A DNA stretch of 64,000 nt from CAVSWT01 sp963777515 (GTDB lineage: Bacteria; Bacteroidota; Ignavibacteria; Ignavibacteriales; Ignavibacteriaceae): contig CAVZQU010000017.1 in the NCBI GenBank assembly GCA_963777515.1, positions 62,001-126,000 of the forward strand, read 5' to 3'. Position 1 is the first letter of the stretch, and every line of letters starts with the position of its first letter. The notes below the pieces were generated by a model, which worked only from the letters and a program-made list of their open reading frames with translations, was not told the DNA's origin and searched no databases. Positions 9,944 to 18,392 of this stretch are shown in pieces. The translations under genes were made by a program, and so were the position numbers.

Positions 9944-10033
9944 GTCATTTCAAGAGAGTCTCGACTGAGAAATCTTTTAAGGTCATAAGATTTCTCCCTT
10001 CGCCTGACTACCGGCAGGCAAGGTCGAAATAAC
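9944..10033. repeat. Inverted repeat element, copy 1 (GTCATTTC family)
   Basis: Long imperfect hairpin. Outer arms GTCATTTC and GAAATAAC; inner arms GAGAAATCTT and AAGATTTCTC; the right arm holds the palindromic block CCTGACTACCGGCAGGCA. A second copy with the same ends and inner arms lies at 10474-10548. It starts 3 nt after the cydB stop and may also end its transcript. Confidence 0.7.
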
Positions 10034-10037
10034 ATAA

Positions 10038-10385
10038 TTATTTCTTCATTCCTTTTACAAGTTCCAATTTAGTTGCAAAATCATTAGCGAAATTTCTTAT
10101 TACGTTTGCAACGTCATTATTTTGAGTTGCACGGAAATAAGTATCTGCCATCTTTAAAAATGTTTGATGAAAATGAACATTCATATCATTTACCAGCATT
10201 TCTTTTGTCCAGAGATCGATTGCTAATGTAACTTTATCTTCCTTATCCCAAAGTGAAAGAAGCATTGAACTGCATTCTTTCTTTCCTTTGAAGTCAGCAT
10301 CATCAGCTTCCCATTCAATTTTAGAAGGCATTTTTGTTTCATCAAGCTCTACTGTAAATTTTATTTCAGATTTTTTTCCAGGCAT
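10038..10385 (-). CDS. gldC: GldC-family protein
   Basis: 115 residues. KKSEIKFTVELDETKMPSKI at the N-terminus, MLSLWDKEDKVTLAIDLWTK in the middle, and the QTFLKMADTYFRAT block match the GldC family along the whole length. GldC is linked to gliding motility and type IX secretion in Bacteroidota, where it is an accessory cytoplasmic protein, but homologues exist in many non-gliding members of the group. No other gld genes are nearby, so gliding cannot be inferred from this gene. It is flanked on both sides by copies of the same inverted repeat. Confidence 0.85.
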   Translation of the reverse strand: MPGKKSEIKFTVELDETKMPSKIEWEADDADFKGKKECSSMLLSLWDKEDKVTLAIDLWTKEMLVNDMNVHFHQTFLKMADTYFRATQNNDVANVIRNFANDFATKLELVKGMKK

Positions 10386-10473
10386 GGTTGTCCCTTTTAA
10401 TTTTTATTCTATAACTTAAAATTTATTCTTCTAAGTTTAACGAAATTATTTTAAAAAAATTAAAACTTAAATA

Positions 10474-10548
10474 GTCATTTCGAACGAGTCTTCGAGTGAG
10501 AAATCTAATATATTTATAAAAAAGATTTCTCCCTCCGGTCGAAATGAC
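10474..10548. repeat. Inverted repeat element, copy 2 (GTCATTTCGA family)
   Basis: A cleaner copy of the element at 9944: outer arms GTCATTTCGA and TCGAAATGAC, inner arms GAGAAATCT and AGATTTCTC, with a short AT-rich loop. The internal part reads ACGAGTCTTCGAGT on the left and CCTCCGG on the right. MITE-like; no coding capacity. Confidence 0.72.
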
Positions 10549-10589
10549 AATTCAAGAGTTTTACAGTACAATAAACCGACAGATTATAC

Positions 10590-10946
10590 TCAATACTTAT
10601 GATAAACAGCAAATTTATTTTTAACAATTTCGTCATTAACATTAATGTAATTACCGCCGCCGGTATCCAGCCAGATTTCTCCTAAATACCGTCCGTACTT
10701 TCCTTTTTTATCCTTTATTGTTTCCAGGACAATTTGCTTATTTAAAATTAAACCGCGTAAAAAATCACGTGAAAGAGTTCCTTTAGGTTTTTCCGGACCT
10801 CGCATCTCAGGTGCATTAATACGGTTTAATCTAATCTTCTCTCCCTTTGCCCAGACACTCAATCCGAGGTCAATATCAACAGTTATGGTATCGCCATCAT
10901 AAACGGCAATTACGTTGGCGGTATAATGGTATAGTGTTTGTTGCAT
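10590..10946 (-). CDS. Staphylococcal-nuclease-like (SNase) domain protein
   Basis: 118 residues, one thermonuclease fold. VIAVYDGDTITVDIDLGL carries the metal-site Asp residues, IRLNRINAPEMRG carries the first catalytic Arg and the Glu, and GKYGRYLGEIW carries the second Arg, so all active-site positions are present. No signal peptide is evident, so it would be cytoplasmic unless a start was missed. Small SNase proteins like this are common in bacteria and phages; the biological substrate is unknown. Isolated minus-strand gene between two repeat elements. Confidence 0.85.
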   Translation of the reverse strand: MQQTLYHYTANVIAVYDGDTITVDIDLGLSVWAKGEKIRLNRINAPEMRGPEKPKGTLSRDFLRGLILNKQIVLETIKDKKGKYGRYLGEIWLDTGGGNYINVNDEIVKNKFAVYHKY

Positions 10947-10980
10947 AAAACACCTTTATATTTAGGTAATTGTTTTTTAG

Positions 10981-11221
10981 ACTTCTGAAAAATTAGTTTA
11001 AGAAAATTTAATATGTCAAACTGAGCTAATGAGCAACCAAAAAATAATTTTTTTTGTCAGTCTGAGCTTGTCGAAGACTAAATTTATATTAAAAGCCATA
11101 TTTCGACAAGCTCAATATGACATCTGGTTTGCTTTTGGTTGCTCACTTGTAAAAATTAAACATGTTCTAAATTTGTCATACTTCGATAAACTCAGCATGA
11201 CAGTTTTAATTTTTCAGAAGT
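10981..11221. repeat. MITE-like nested inverted repeat, about 240 bp
   Basis: Three nested levels of inverted repeats: outer perfect 15-bp ends ACTTCTGAAAAATTA (10981-10995 and, reversed, 11207-11221); a middle pair GAGCAACCAAAA (11031-11042; 11133-11144 reversed); an inner pair TGAGCTTGTCGAA (11063-11075; 11102-11114 reversed). A further related block TACTTCGATAAACTCAGCATGAC lies near 11180-11202. It looks like repeats inserted in one another. A 66-codon open frame inside is not a gene. Confidence 0.75.
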
Positions 11222-11260
11222 TTCATTAATTAGTTGTTTAGCAATAGTAATGGAATATAA

Positions 11261-11812
11261 ATGAAAAAAATTACTCTACCAATTAGATTGCTCATATTGT
11301 CAACAATCATTTTTATTACCTCTATTAATTTGAATGCCCAAAGCTTTAGTGTCGGCGGATATTTAGGAGGAGGATTTATAAAAAGCAATTCGCCCAATGA
11401 AGGCAGCTTCACTTCTTCCCTCTTTGTTGATTTTGCACCGCCGGTAAGTTCTGTTTCATACAGGTTAAGCTTTTTGTATCACGGCTACTTTGCAATGATT
11501 GTGCCCGGCTCAACCAACAGATATTTTCCCTTTGTGAGAGGTTTTAGTTTAAAAGCAACAACATCGCAGCCGGTTAATGAATTTGTTTATATTGAGGAAG
11601 CTGCTGGACTACTTACCTTAAATGACAGAATATTCGAAGGCGCTGATGAATGGGATTATGGGATTACATTCTCAATTTTAGGAGGTTTGGATTTGAGAAA
11701 TAATTCACCTACAGGTTTTAAAATTGGAGTCGGGACAGAATTCGGGTTAACATTTAACAACAACAACGCTGAATATTTTTCAATTCATTTTCAAACACAG
11801 TATGTGTTTTGA
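11261..11812 (+). CDS. Hypothetical outer membrane beta-barrel protein
   Basis: 183 residues with a clear signal peptide (MKKITLPIRLLILSTIIFI, cleavage likely after NAQ near residue 27). The mature part alternates polar and hydrophobic residues with Gly-rich turns (GGYLGGGFI, GGLDLRNN, KIGVGTEFGLTF) and ends in QTQYVF, with terminal Phe, as expected of an outer membrane barrel. I do not recognise a named family. It stands alone, followed at once by a terminator. Intact. Confidence 0.7.
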   Translation: MKKITLPIRLLILSTIIFITSINLNAQSFSVGGYLGGGFIKSNSPNEGSFTSSLFVDFAPPVSSVSYRLSFLYHGYFAMIVPGSTNRYFPFVRGFSLKATTSQPVNEFVYIEEAAGLLTLNDRIFEGADEWDYGITFSILGGLDLRNNSPTGFKIGVGTEFGLTFNNNNAEYFSIHFQTQYVF

Positions 11813-11819
11813 AAACAAA

Positions 11820-11847
11820 AAACCCAGCCTCATAAAAAGCTGGGTTT
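11820..11847. terminator. Rho-independent terminator
   Basis: 9-bp stem AAACCCAGC / GCTGGGTTT with a 10-nt loop, starting 8 nt after the stop of the barrel gene. It has an A-run before it and a short T-run in the stem end, so it could work in both directions. Confidence 0.75.
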
Positions 11848-11862
11848 AAATAGCTTCAATAG

Positions 11863-11904
11863 ATGCTGAAATAAACCTGCCTACCGGTCAGGCAGGTTCA
11901 GCAT
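11863..11904. repeat. Nested palindromic repeat (CCTGCCTACCGGTCAGGCAGG type)
   Basis: Inner arms AACCTGCCT / AGGCAGGTT (11874-11882, 11890-11898) and outer arms ATGCTGAA / TTCAGCAT. The core motif is shared with the block CTGACTACCGGCAGGC in the repeat at 9944-10033, so the two elements are related. It lies just after the end of the S46 peptidase gene. Confidence 0.6.
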
Positions 11905-11914
11905 AAAGATTTAT

Positions 11915-14120
11915 TTATTTCTCCACTGTATTAACTTCTTTTTCAATCTTGCCATTTTTCAATTCGTCGGTCAGCCTGTCTGCTTTGTAGATTTTTTTCA
12001 AAGCCTCTACTAACCCTGCAGAATGAACCGCAACACATCTATTTTGATCTTCTGTATAAATAAAATCTCCGGGAAGGCTTTGAATGTTTCCGTCAAATGC
12101 CAAACCTACAATCTGCGCTTTTTCATTTATAACCGGGCTACCGGAGTTTCCGCCGATAATATCATTCGTGCAAACAAAATTAAACGGCACTTCAAGATCA
12201 AAATCTGCCGGAGGATTCTGCCATTTTTTAGGAAGGTCAAACGGATCTTTTTTATCAAAGGAATAATACCTGTCATACATTCCATAAAAAGTTGTAAACG
12301 GCGGAGCTATGGTTCCGTTATAAGGAAATCCTTTTATTACTCCGTCGGAAATCCTTAAAGTAAAAGTTGCATCCGGCGGAATTGAAGTTCCGTAAACTGC
12401 AAACAGCGCTTTGCCTAATTCATTATCGTACTCATATTCCTTTACAGCTAATTGATTATCTTTCATCTGCAAATCACCCTGCTCTAATTCTGTATTCACA
12501 ATAAAATAAATAAAAGGGTCCTCCGAATTTAAAATCGCATCAGCGCCTTTATTTACCAATTCTTTAATTTTAGCTTCACTTGTCATATAAGAATTTTGAA
12601 CCATATATTCAGCAGCTTCTTTCGCCGGTTTACCATCCGTAATCTTCTCAACAACTTTATCATCCTTACCAAGATATTCAATCATTTGTGCAACTTGATT
12701 TTGAAGCAGAGTCATTTCATATTTTTCATCAAAATCAGAAGGAAAAATATTTTTTATTGTTGAATCAAGTTCATCTCCTTTATATTCCTCATCACGTTTG
12801 TCTTCAGGCTTTTTTAATTGTCTTGCTAAATAAATTACATCCGATGCAATAAAAAAGTACTCAGAAGTCCGCCTGGAATTCAATGTTAATACATAAAGCT
12901 TATTTGTAATTTCCCTTTTTTGAATTTGAATGCTGTCAATTTTGTTCCAAAGATTTCCGTATTTCTTATCAAGCTTTTCATCTGATTGAACAGCACTCTT
13001 AAATTTTTCTTCGAAGTCTTTCTTCCTCTGCATTAACACCGGGTCCCTTAATCCAGCCAGCATTCCTTTAAAAGCTTTTTGCGAGTTTAAATATCTTAAC
13101 TGCTGGACTATATAATCATCTTTCTTTTCCGGATTATCATTTATTAATTTAGTATAAACGTCAACCATTCCGTTATAATAACTTAATGTTCGCGGATAGG
13201 ATATATCTCGCAAATATTCAAGCTGTGAAACTGTGTTTAATCTTTTTGTAGAGCCAGGATTACCTACAACAAATATAGGCTCGCCGGGATCAGCTCCATT
13301 AGGGCTCCATTTAAAGTAATCATGTGTTTTCAAAGGTTTCCCGCTGTCGTCATAAACCCTGAAAAAAGAGCAATCCAAATTATATCGGGGATAAGTAAAA
13401 TTATCGGGATCGCCTCCGAAATATCCAATCTGACTTTCCGGGGCAAATACAAGCCTAACATCAGTATATCTTTTATATCCATATAGGGAATACTTAGCAC
13501 CATCGTAAAGAGGCACTATTGATACTTTTAATCCTGTACTGTAGGATTCTTTTTTTTCCAGCTCATTGATAACTTGATTTTCTTTGTAAAGCTTGTCATA
13601 ATCTGTTTTAGCACTGTCTACTCTTGGCCGTATTTCATTTGTTACATCTTTAATAAATACAAGTTGATCGACGTATAAACCGGGAACGGGCCTTTCGGCT
13701 TCAAGAGAATCCGCATAAAAACCATTGTTAAATAAATCTTCTCCCTTTTGTGAAACCTGTACTACGCTTTCACGTGCACAGTGATCATTGGTCATTATTA
13801 ATCCATCTCTGAGATACAAAAGAAGCAGAACAATAATTTGCAAACCTTAATGCCGACATACGAACATGATCAAGCCATTCTTTTGAAGGCGTAAAGTTAT
13901 ATTTCTGTTTAAAATAGTCCAAAGGCGGATATTCAAAAGTCCACATTCTGCCGTTATCAAATTTCCCGGCTTTAACAGTATCTAATTTTAACCAGCTATA
14001 ATTACTTGATGGGCTAGTGGATGTTTTTGTAATGTTATTTGAAGAAGAGCATGATGAAAAGAATAAAAAAGCAGCAATAGGCAGTATTTTTATTAAAGAA
14101 CGAAAAGAAATTTTTTTCAT
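11915..14120 (-). CDS. Family S46 dipeptidyl-peptidase (DPP7/DPP11 type), lipoprotein-like leader, one frame break
   Basis: Start taken at ATG 14118-14120 (MKKISFRSLIKIL), with a leader ending in FFSSCSSS, so a lipoprotein is likely. Frame changes near 13815; total about 735 residues, usual for the family. GRMWTFEYPPLDYF is the typical N-terminus; TNDHCAR carries the catalytic His (usual form TNHHC), GYFGGDPDNFTYPR carries the Asp, and IIGGNSGSPVI carries the nucleophile Ser. These enzymes remove dipeptides from peptides in the periplasm and serve amino-acid feeding. The P1 specificity cannot be read with confidence. Transcribed against the barrel gene, with the repeat at 11863 between. Confidence 0.9.
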
Positions 14121-14730
14121 TAAGGATCTCACAATATTTGCAAAATTTTTACAATATAAACTTCAAAATTAGGTTTTAAAATTTATTTATAAAAGGAAAA
14201 TAATTTTGCGCTATGTGATTTATGTAATATAACCCGACCCAACTTTATTTTTTTATTGACTCTATGAAAATGCTTCCTTATTTTGATTTCAAATTTTTAC
14301 CCCCTCACAAACACTTAAAATGTGAAGACCACCTACTTTCGGATAATTTTTCTTCTTTTGTTATAGCTTTCATGGGTCAAAACAAAAGAATCGTTCATAA
14401 ATAAATCCTATTTCATTACCGCTGCCGACTAATTAAAAAGTTAATTGTAACTATTGCTGTACTCTGCTTTTGTGCGTTACATGAAGGATAAGATGTATAT
14501 TGAAAATGTAAATAGAATTAGTATTTGTGGAAAGAGAAAAAACTGCGGTAGAAAAAAAGAGCAATTTTTCCGGTATTTAATTCATGGAATTTTTTCTGCA
14601 AATAGTAATTTTATTATTTGCTTAACTATATGTGAAAACAATAAATCCCCTCCTTGAAACCTCACCCGCTAATTAATAATAAACAAATGATGTTTAAAGT
14701 TTTAATTATGATGAAAAGGAGATATTTGTT
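14121..14730. other. Intergenic region of about 600 nt
   Basis: AT-rich spacer between divergently transcribed genes. A 67-codon open frame at 14454-14657 has no ribosome site and an unnatural composition, so I do not call it. The only clear signal is AAGGAG at 14716-14721 before the next gene. Confidence 0.4.
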
Positions 14731-17073
14731 ATGGCAAAAACCAAAGTAAGTAGGTCTCAAAACACTCAAACTATAACAGGGGTTATAAGTCTAAAAGAAA
14801 TCAAAGAAGTAAATCCTGATCTTGAAATTAAAATTGCAATTTTGAGAGACTGCCAGGTTTTACAGTCACAAGTTTTTCAATTAGCTAAAAATCAGAGAGA
14901 GATAAGATATAGTTTGTCCTTTGAAAATGAATATCAAAAACCAATAGGGGTTAGATTATTAGTCAGCCCGGATGTTCCAGACGAACAATTAAGTGTAATA
15001 GAAAGTCATTCACAATGGGTGTCTGCAAAACAATTTACTAAAGAATCCACTGCTAAAGTTCAATTGAGTTTGCCGGAAAGATTATATCTAACCTGGTTAA
15101 ATTTTTGCAGAACTTATACCATTAAAGGAAGAGTTATTTGCAGAAGATGGGCATGGAATCCAATACTTCATCAATTTACTATTTGTGATGCACCTGTAAG
15201 AGGAGCACTTGTAACTGCTTATGATGTTGACAGATTTCTTTGGTTATATTTTAGAGACAAAGTCGGTTCGGCTTTTACAGATGTTAACGGAAATTTTGAA
15301 ATTAAATTCAAATGGTGCTGCTGGTGGTGGTTTCCCTGGATAATTGACAAATGGCAAATTGATCCTAACATTCTAAAAAAAATAAAAGAGCTTTTTGCCC
15401 GTGTACCTATTCCAATACCAATTCCTCTTCCCGATCCGGCACCGGATTTTAATTTCTTTAATAAATTAGTTGAGGGGATTAATCAATCCAGTCCCAAAAT
15501 AACAGGTCTAAGTGAGCAATTAACTGCAGAAAATATAACCAGTCTTGGTGAACAGCTTATTAGAATTTTGCCTGCTTCAGCAGAATTAGAAAAATTGAAA
15601 ATTTGGCCCTGGTATCCCTTATTCGACTGCAAACCGGATATCGTATTTAATGTTACACAGGATTGCGGCAACGGCGATCAAACCATTTACACTGAATTGA
15701 ATTCACAAACCAGGTGGGATATTGATACAGTTCTTGATGGAGTAACGCTTATTGCAAATGATAATGCCTGCTGCGGTTCATTCTGCTGTAATGATCCTTC
15801 CGACGATGATTGCTTGGTATTTCATGGAGTTGGGTGCGGCGGTTATCCCTTCGATCATATCGAACAGGATTTAACTAGTCCTCTCCTAGGATTTGCAAAT
15901 CCGGGTTCACAAGACAGGCCTTTTGGAGGAACAATAAGAATCCTCGGTGTTTACGGAGATGGAAGCAACGTTGATTATTATAAACTGCAGCGCCGGCGAA
16001 TTTCTCCATCATCAACCGGCTGGGAAGATTTAGCCGATGATGAGTATGGTGCATTTACTAGAGGACATTGGCTTGGTGTATTTCCATGGATAAAAAATGA
16101 AGTTGTAAAGCTTTTACCTGTTGCCGGTCAAAATCTGCTGAGAACAATTTCACGTTATCGCGAAGAACATCCCGAAGTTGATCCGCTGGTTGATCCATCA
16201 AATTCAGACTGGCTTACACTATGGATAACGGCTAACTCTAGCACACCATTACCGGGTTTAATTGACGGCGCTTATGAACTTCGGGTGGTTGGTTACGAAT
16301 ATGATGAAGCTAACGATCAGCTAATCAATCAGCAAATCATGGCTCTTTGTCCGGCTCCGGGACAAGATGTTGACCCATCGGCACATTCAACATTAAGATT
16401 AACTTTGGATAATAGAAATGCTTTAAGTGTACCAGGAAGTATTCACATTAATACAACAGAACCGGATTGTGATTTTCCTAATATTTGCGCAGTTAAGATA
16501 AATGAAGGTACTCCGGATGAAAAATGTGTTGATCCTTGTGGTATAGCAAGGGTTACAGCGAATGACACAATAACTATTCATTTTAAAGCAAGCGATAGTG
16601 ATGGTCATCTTGATAATTACACTTTAGATGCTGATTGGGCTGAAAGTGATACATTCAATATTTTGGCTGCGGGAATTTTAGAAGCAGATCCGGATCAATT
16701 GTTCGGCCCGAACTATGCGCATACTTTTTTGGGTTCCCAGGGAACATACAGAGCTGGTCTTCTTGTTACGAATGCTGAGCATGACAGGCCATTTTGGTAT
16801 GGAGGTAATTTCAAAGTTACAGTAACAGTTGGTTCGGTAATTTCGGGAAATCCTCATAAAGTATTCGAAACATGCTGTGCTTATGCATTAAGATTAAGGG
16901 TTTGGAAAAGAACGACTAATGGCTGCACAAGAATTCATAGAAATGATTGTGAATTCAGCTTCACTCTAATTCGTGAAGACTTAATTGGAAACCCCGCTTT
17001 TCCAAGCTGTACAGAGCTCTGCCCTCCTGAAGTAAATAATAATAGATTGGCAAATGTTGTTCCGGTAAAATAA
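14731..17073 (+). CDS. Uncharacterised 780-aa Cys/Trp-rich protein, first gene of a three-gene operon
   Basis: 780 residues, intact frame, with a strong ribosome site (AAGGAG, 9 nt before ATG). No signal peptide. A region around residues 130-200 resembles a carboxypeptidase-regulatory/CNA-B-like beta sandwich (TIKGRVICRRW ... DAPVRGALVTAYDVD ... GSAFTDVNGNFEIKF). It is followed by the striking KWCCWWWFPWI, then a Pro-rich hinge PIPIPIPLPDPAPDF. The C-terminal half has many Cys (about 25 in all, e.g. ACCGSFCCND, ETCCAYA) and beta-rich segments. I have seen similar CCWWW proteins as hypothetical proteins in other soil and sediment bacteria but know no function. The next gene starts 1 nt after the stop. 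Function unknown. Confidence 0.8.
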   Translation: MAKTKVSRSQNTQTITGVISLKEIKEVNPDLEIKIAILRDCQVLQSQVFQLAKNQREIRYSLSFENEYQKPIGVRLLVSPDVPDEQLSVIESHSQWVSAKQFTKESTAKVQLSLPERLYLTWLNFCRTYTIKGRVICRRWAWNPILHQFTICDAPVRGALVTAYDVDRFLWLYFRDKVGSAFTDVNGNFEIKFKWCCWWWFPWIIDKWQIDPNILKKIKELFARVPIPIPIPLPDPAPDFNFFNKLVEGINQSSPKITGLSEQLTAENITSLGEQLIRILPASAELEKLKIWPWYPLFDCKPDIVFNVTQDCGNGDQTIYTELNSQTRWDIDTVLDGVTLIANDNACCGSFCCNDPSDDDCLVFHGVGCGGYPFDHIEQDLTSPLLGFANPGSQDRPFGGTIRILGVYGDGSNVDYYKLQRRRISPSSTGWEDLADDEYGAFTRGHWLGVFPWIKNEVVKLLPVAGQNLLRTISRYREEHPEVDPLVDPSNSDWLTLWITANSSTPLPGLIDGAYELRVVGYEYDEANDQLINQQIMALCPAPGQDVDPSAHSTLRLTLDNRNALSVPGSIHINTTEPDCDFPNICAVKINEGTPDEKCVDPCGIARVTANDTITIHFKASDSDGHLDNYTLDADWAESDTFNILAAGILEADPDQLFGPNYAHTFLGSQGTYRAGLLVTNAEHDRPFWYGGNFKVTVTVGSVISGNPHKVFETCCAYALRLRVWKRTTNGCTRIHRNDCEFSFTLIREDLIGNPAFPSCTELCPPEVNNNRLANVVPVK

Positions 17074-17074
17074 A

Positions 17075-17416
17075 ATGAAATTTTATTGGTTGTTTATCAG
17101 CATACTTGCTGTTTGGAGATTAACTCATTTGCTTGCCCTGGAAGACGGGCCTTGGGACATAATTGTCCGGCTGCGTCATAAAGCCGGGACAAGCATTTGG
17201 GGTAATCTCCTTGATTGTTTCTATTGTTTAAGCTTATGGATTTCAATTCCATTTGCTTATTTAATTGGAGCATCTTGGTTAGAAATAATTATTCTTTGGC
17301 CTGCTGTTTCAGCAGGTGCTATAATAATTGATATGGTCTTAAGTTCGCTTAAGAAAAATAATAACCCAATTTATTTTGAAGATAAAGATACGGAGGATGA
17401 AGATGTGCTGCGGTAA
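17075..17416 (+). CDS. DUF1360-like small membrane protein
   Basis: 113 residues. An N-terminal hydrophobic segment with VWRLTHLLALEDGPWDIIVR, then NLLDCFYCLSLWISIPFAY with a CxxC pair, and a second hydrophobic block to about residue 90; this is the layout of the DUF1360 family, membrane proteins without known function. The start is 1 nt after the stop of the 780-aa protein gene and its end overlaps the next gene by 14 nt, so the three are surely translated from one message. A role as membrane partner of the 780-aa protein is inference. Confidence 0.78.
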   Translation: MKFYWLFISILAVWRLTHLLALEDGPWDIIVRLRHKAGTSIWGNLLDCFYCLSLWISIPFAYLIGASWLEIIILWPAVSAGAIIIDMVLSSLKKNNNPIYFEDKDTEDEDVLR

Positions 17417-17675
17417 AAAAAGACAGATGCTAGATCAAGCTTATAATTCGACTTATGAAAAAACTTATTACGAAAATAATTTACAAAGAGAGCCAATTAA
17501 AAATGCTAGCGGCGTCTTTTTTGAATATATAGGGAAAACCGGGCTAACTGCTTATGGAAGCATGACCGGGAAAAGATACAGGTTCAATTCAAATGGGATG
17601 ATTGTGAGCGTTGATTTAAAGGATAAAGATTCGTTGATGAAGATTCCGAATTTAAGGTTAGTCCCTAACAGTTAA
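17403..17675 (+). CDS. Small MCCG protein, third gene of the unknown operon
   Basis: Start set at ATG 17403, 6 nt after GGAGG (17392-17396); this gives the N-terminus MCCGKKRQ. 90 residues. The C-terminal half FFEYIGKTGLTAYGSMTGKR and then YRFNSNGMIVSVDLKDKDSL has a short beta-rich pattern (YxG-T-L ... G-x-x-T-G-x-x-Y-x-F ... V-D-x-x-D) that I associate with small phage- or operon-linked hypothetical proteins; the family is unnamed to me. The paired Cys at the N-terminus recalls the CC pairs in the first gene. Followed by a terminator. Confidence 0.75.
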   Translation: MCCGKKRQMLDQAYNSTYEKTYYENNLQREPIKNASGVFFEYIGKTGLTAYGSMTGKRYRFNSNGMIVSVDLKDKDSLMKIPNLRLVPNS

Positions 17676-17762
17676 AAGTAAGTTTGAGAGAAAATTTCTA
17701 TACAAGGAAATTTATGATTAGAGTCTATTAAATATCATTATTCAAAAACTTACTCTAAAAAT

Positions 17763-17787
17763 AAAGGCACTCCCTTGGAGTGCCTTT
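17763..17787. terminator. Rho-independent terminator of the three-gene operon
   Basis: Perfect 11-bp stem AAAGGCACTCC / GGAGTGCCTTT with a 3-nt loop. It lies 88 nt after the last stop and is followed by ATAAAATATTATAT. Confidence 0.78.
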
Positions 17788-17873
17788 ATAAAATATTATA
17801 TAGTTATATTCCATCCGGATAAGATTGAAAAATCGTTAACCTAAAGAAATCTTATCACAAATTTATAGATGTA

Positions 17874-18218
17874 CTAAATGTAAGAATCGGGTTGATATAA
17901 AGGTTCTATCTCCCATTCATCTTCAATTGTTCCAATACAGTGTGAGCATTTGTGAACGTTAAAAATCACTTTTTCTTCGCTGGGTGTTGCCCTAATAAAA
18001 TTTAAAATTGTTTTACAACTAGAGCATTGAACAATATGCGATGTAGTTGTTTTCTTGCTGCAATCCGGGCAAATAAAACCCAAATCTCCTGGTGTTTCAT
18101 CAGGGTCTACAAGAAAAATTGAATTACATTTTATGTTGTTGCATTTAGCGAAGTGCCATTTAATAGTATCTTTTTTTACGATAGTTATCTCCCTCACAAA
18201 ATTATTGCTTGTAAACAT
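17874..18218 (-). CDS. Zinc-ribbon protein of unknown function
   Basis: 114 residues with several metal-binding pairs: CNNIKC near residue 26, CPDC, CSSC and CSHC, spaced as two or more zinc ribbons. There is no other domain and no signal peptide. It may be a small nucleic-acid- or protein-binding factor, but I do not recognise a family. Isolated minus-strand gene, transcribed towards the terminator of the preceding operon and divergent from manB. Intact. Confidence 0.6.
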   Translation of the reverse strand: MFTSNNFVREITIVKKDTIKWHFAKCNNIKCNSIFLVDPDETPGDLGFICPDCSKKTTTSHIVQCSSCKTILNFIRATPSEEKVIFNVHKCSHCIGTIEDEWEIEPLYQPDSYI

Positions 18219-18392
18219 AATTAGATATATTTAAAAAGTCTATTGAAAAAAATATCCCTTAGTGAAATAATTATTAAATATTTAAATTAAGGCAGTAAAG
18301 ATAGTCTTAACAGATATACAAAGTAATACATAATTAATTCCACGAAAATTTTTTCAACTTCTTTTTAAATAAAATGATTGGAGCAACATAAA

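Noticed and set aside
11029..11229. 66-codon open frame
   Set aside because: It lies wholly in the nested inverted repeat and repeats the palindrome arms in translation (SLSLSK, SYFDKLS), so it is a by-product.
12023..12358. Plus-strand open frames inside the S46 peptidase gene
   Set aside because: Antisense to the conserved catalytic region; no start signal.
14454..14657. 67-codon open frame in the spacer before the unknown operon
   Set aside because: No ribosome site, unusual composition (many Lys, Cys and Ile), no neighbour or family support; taken as chance.
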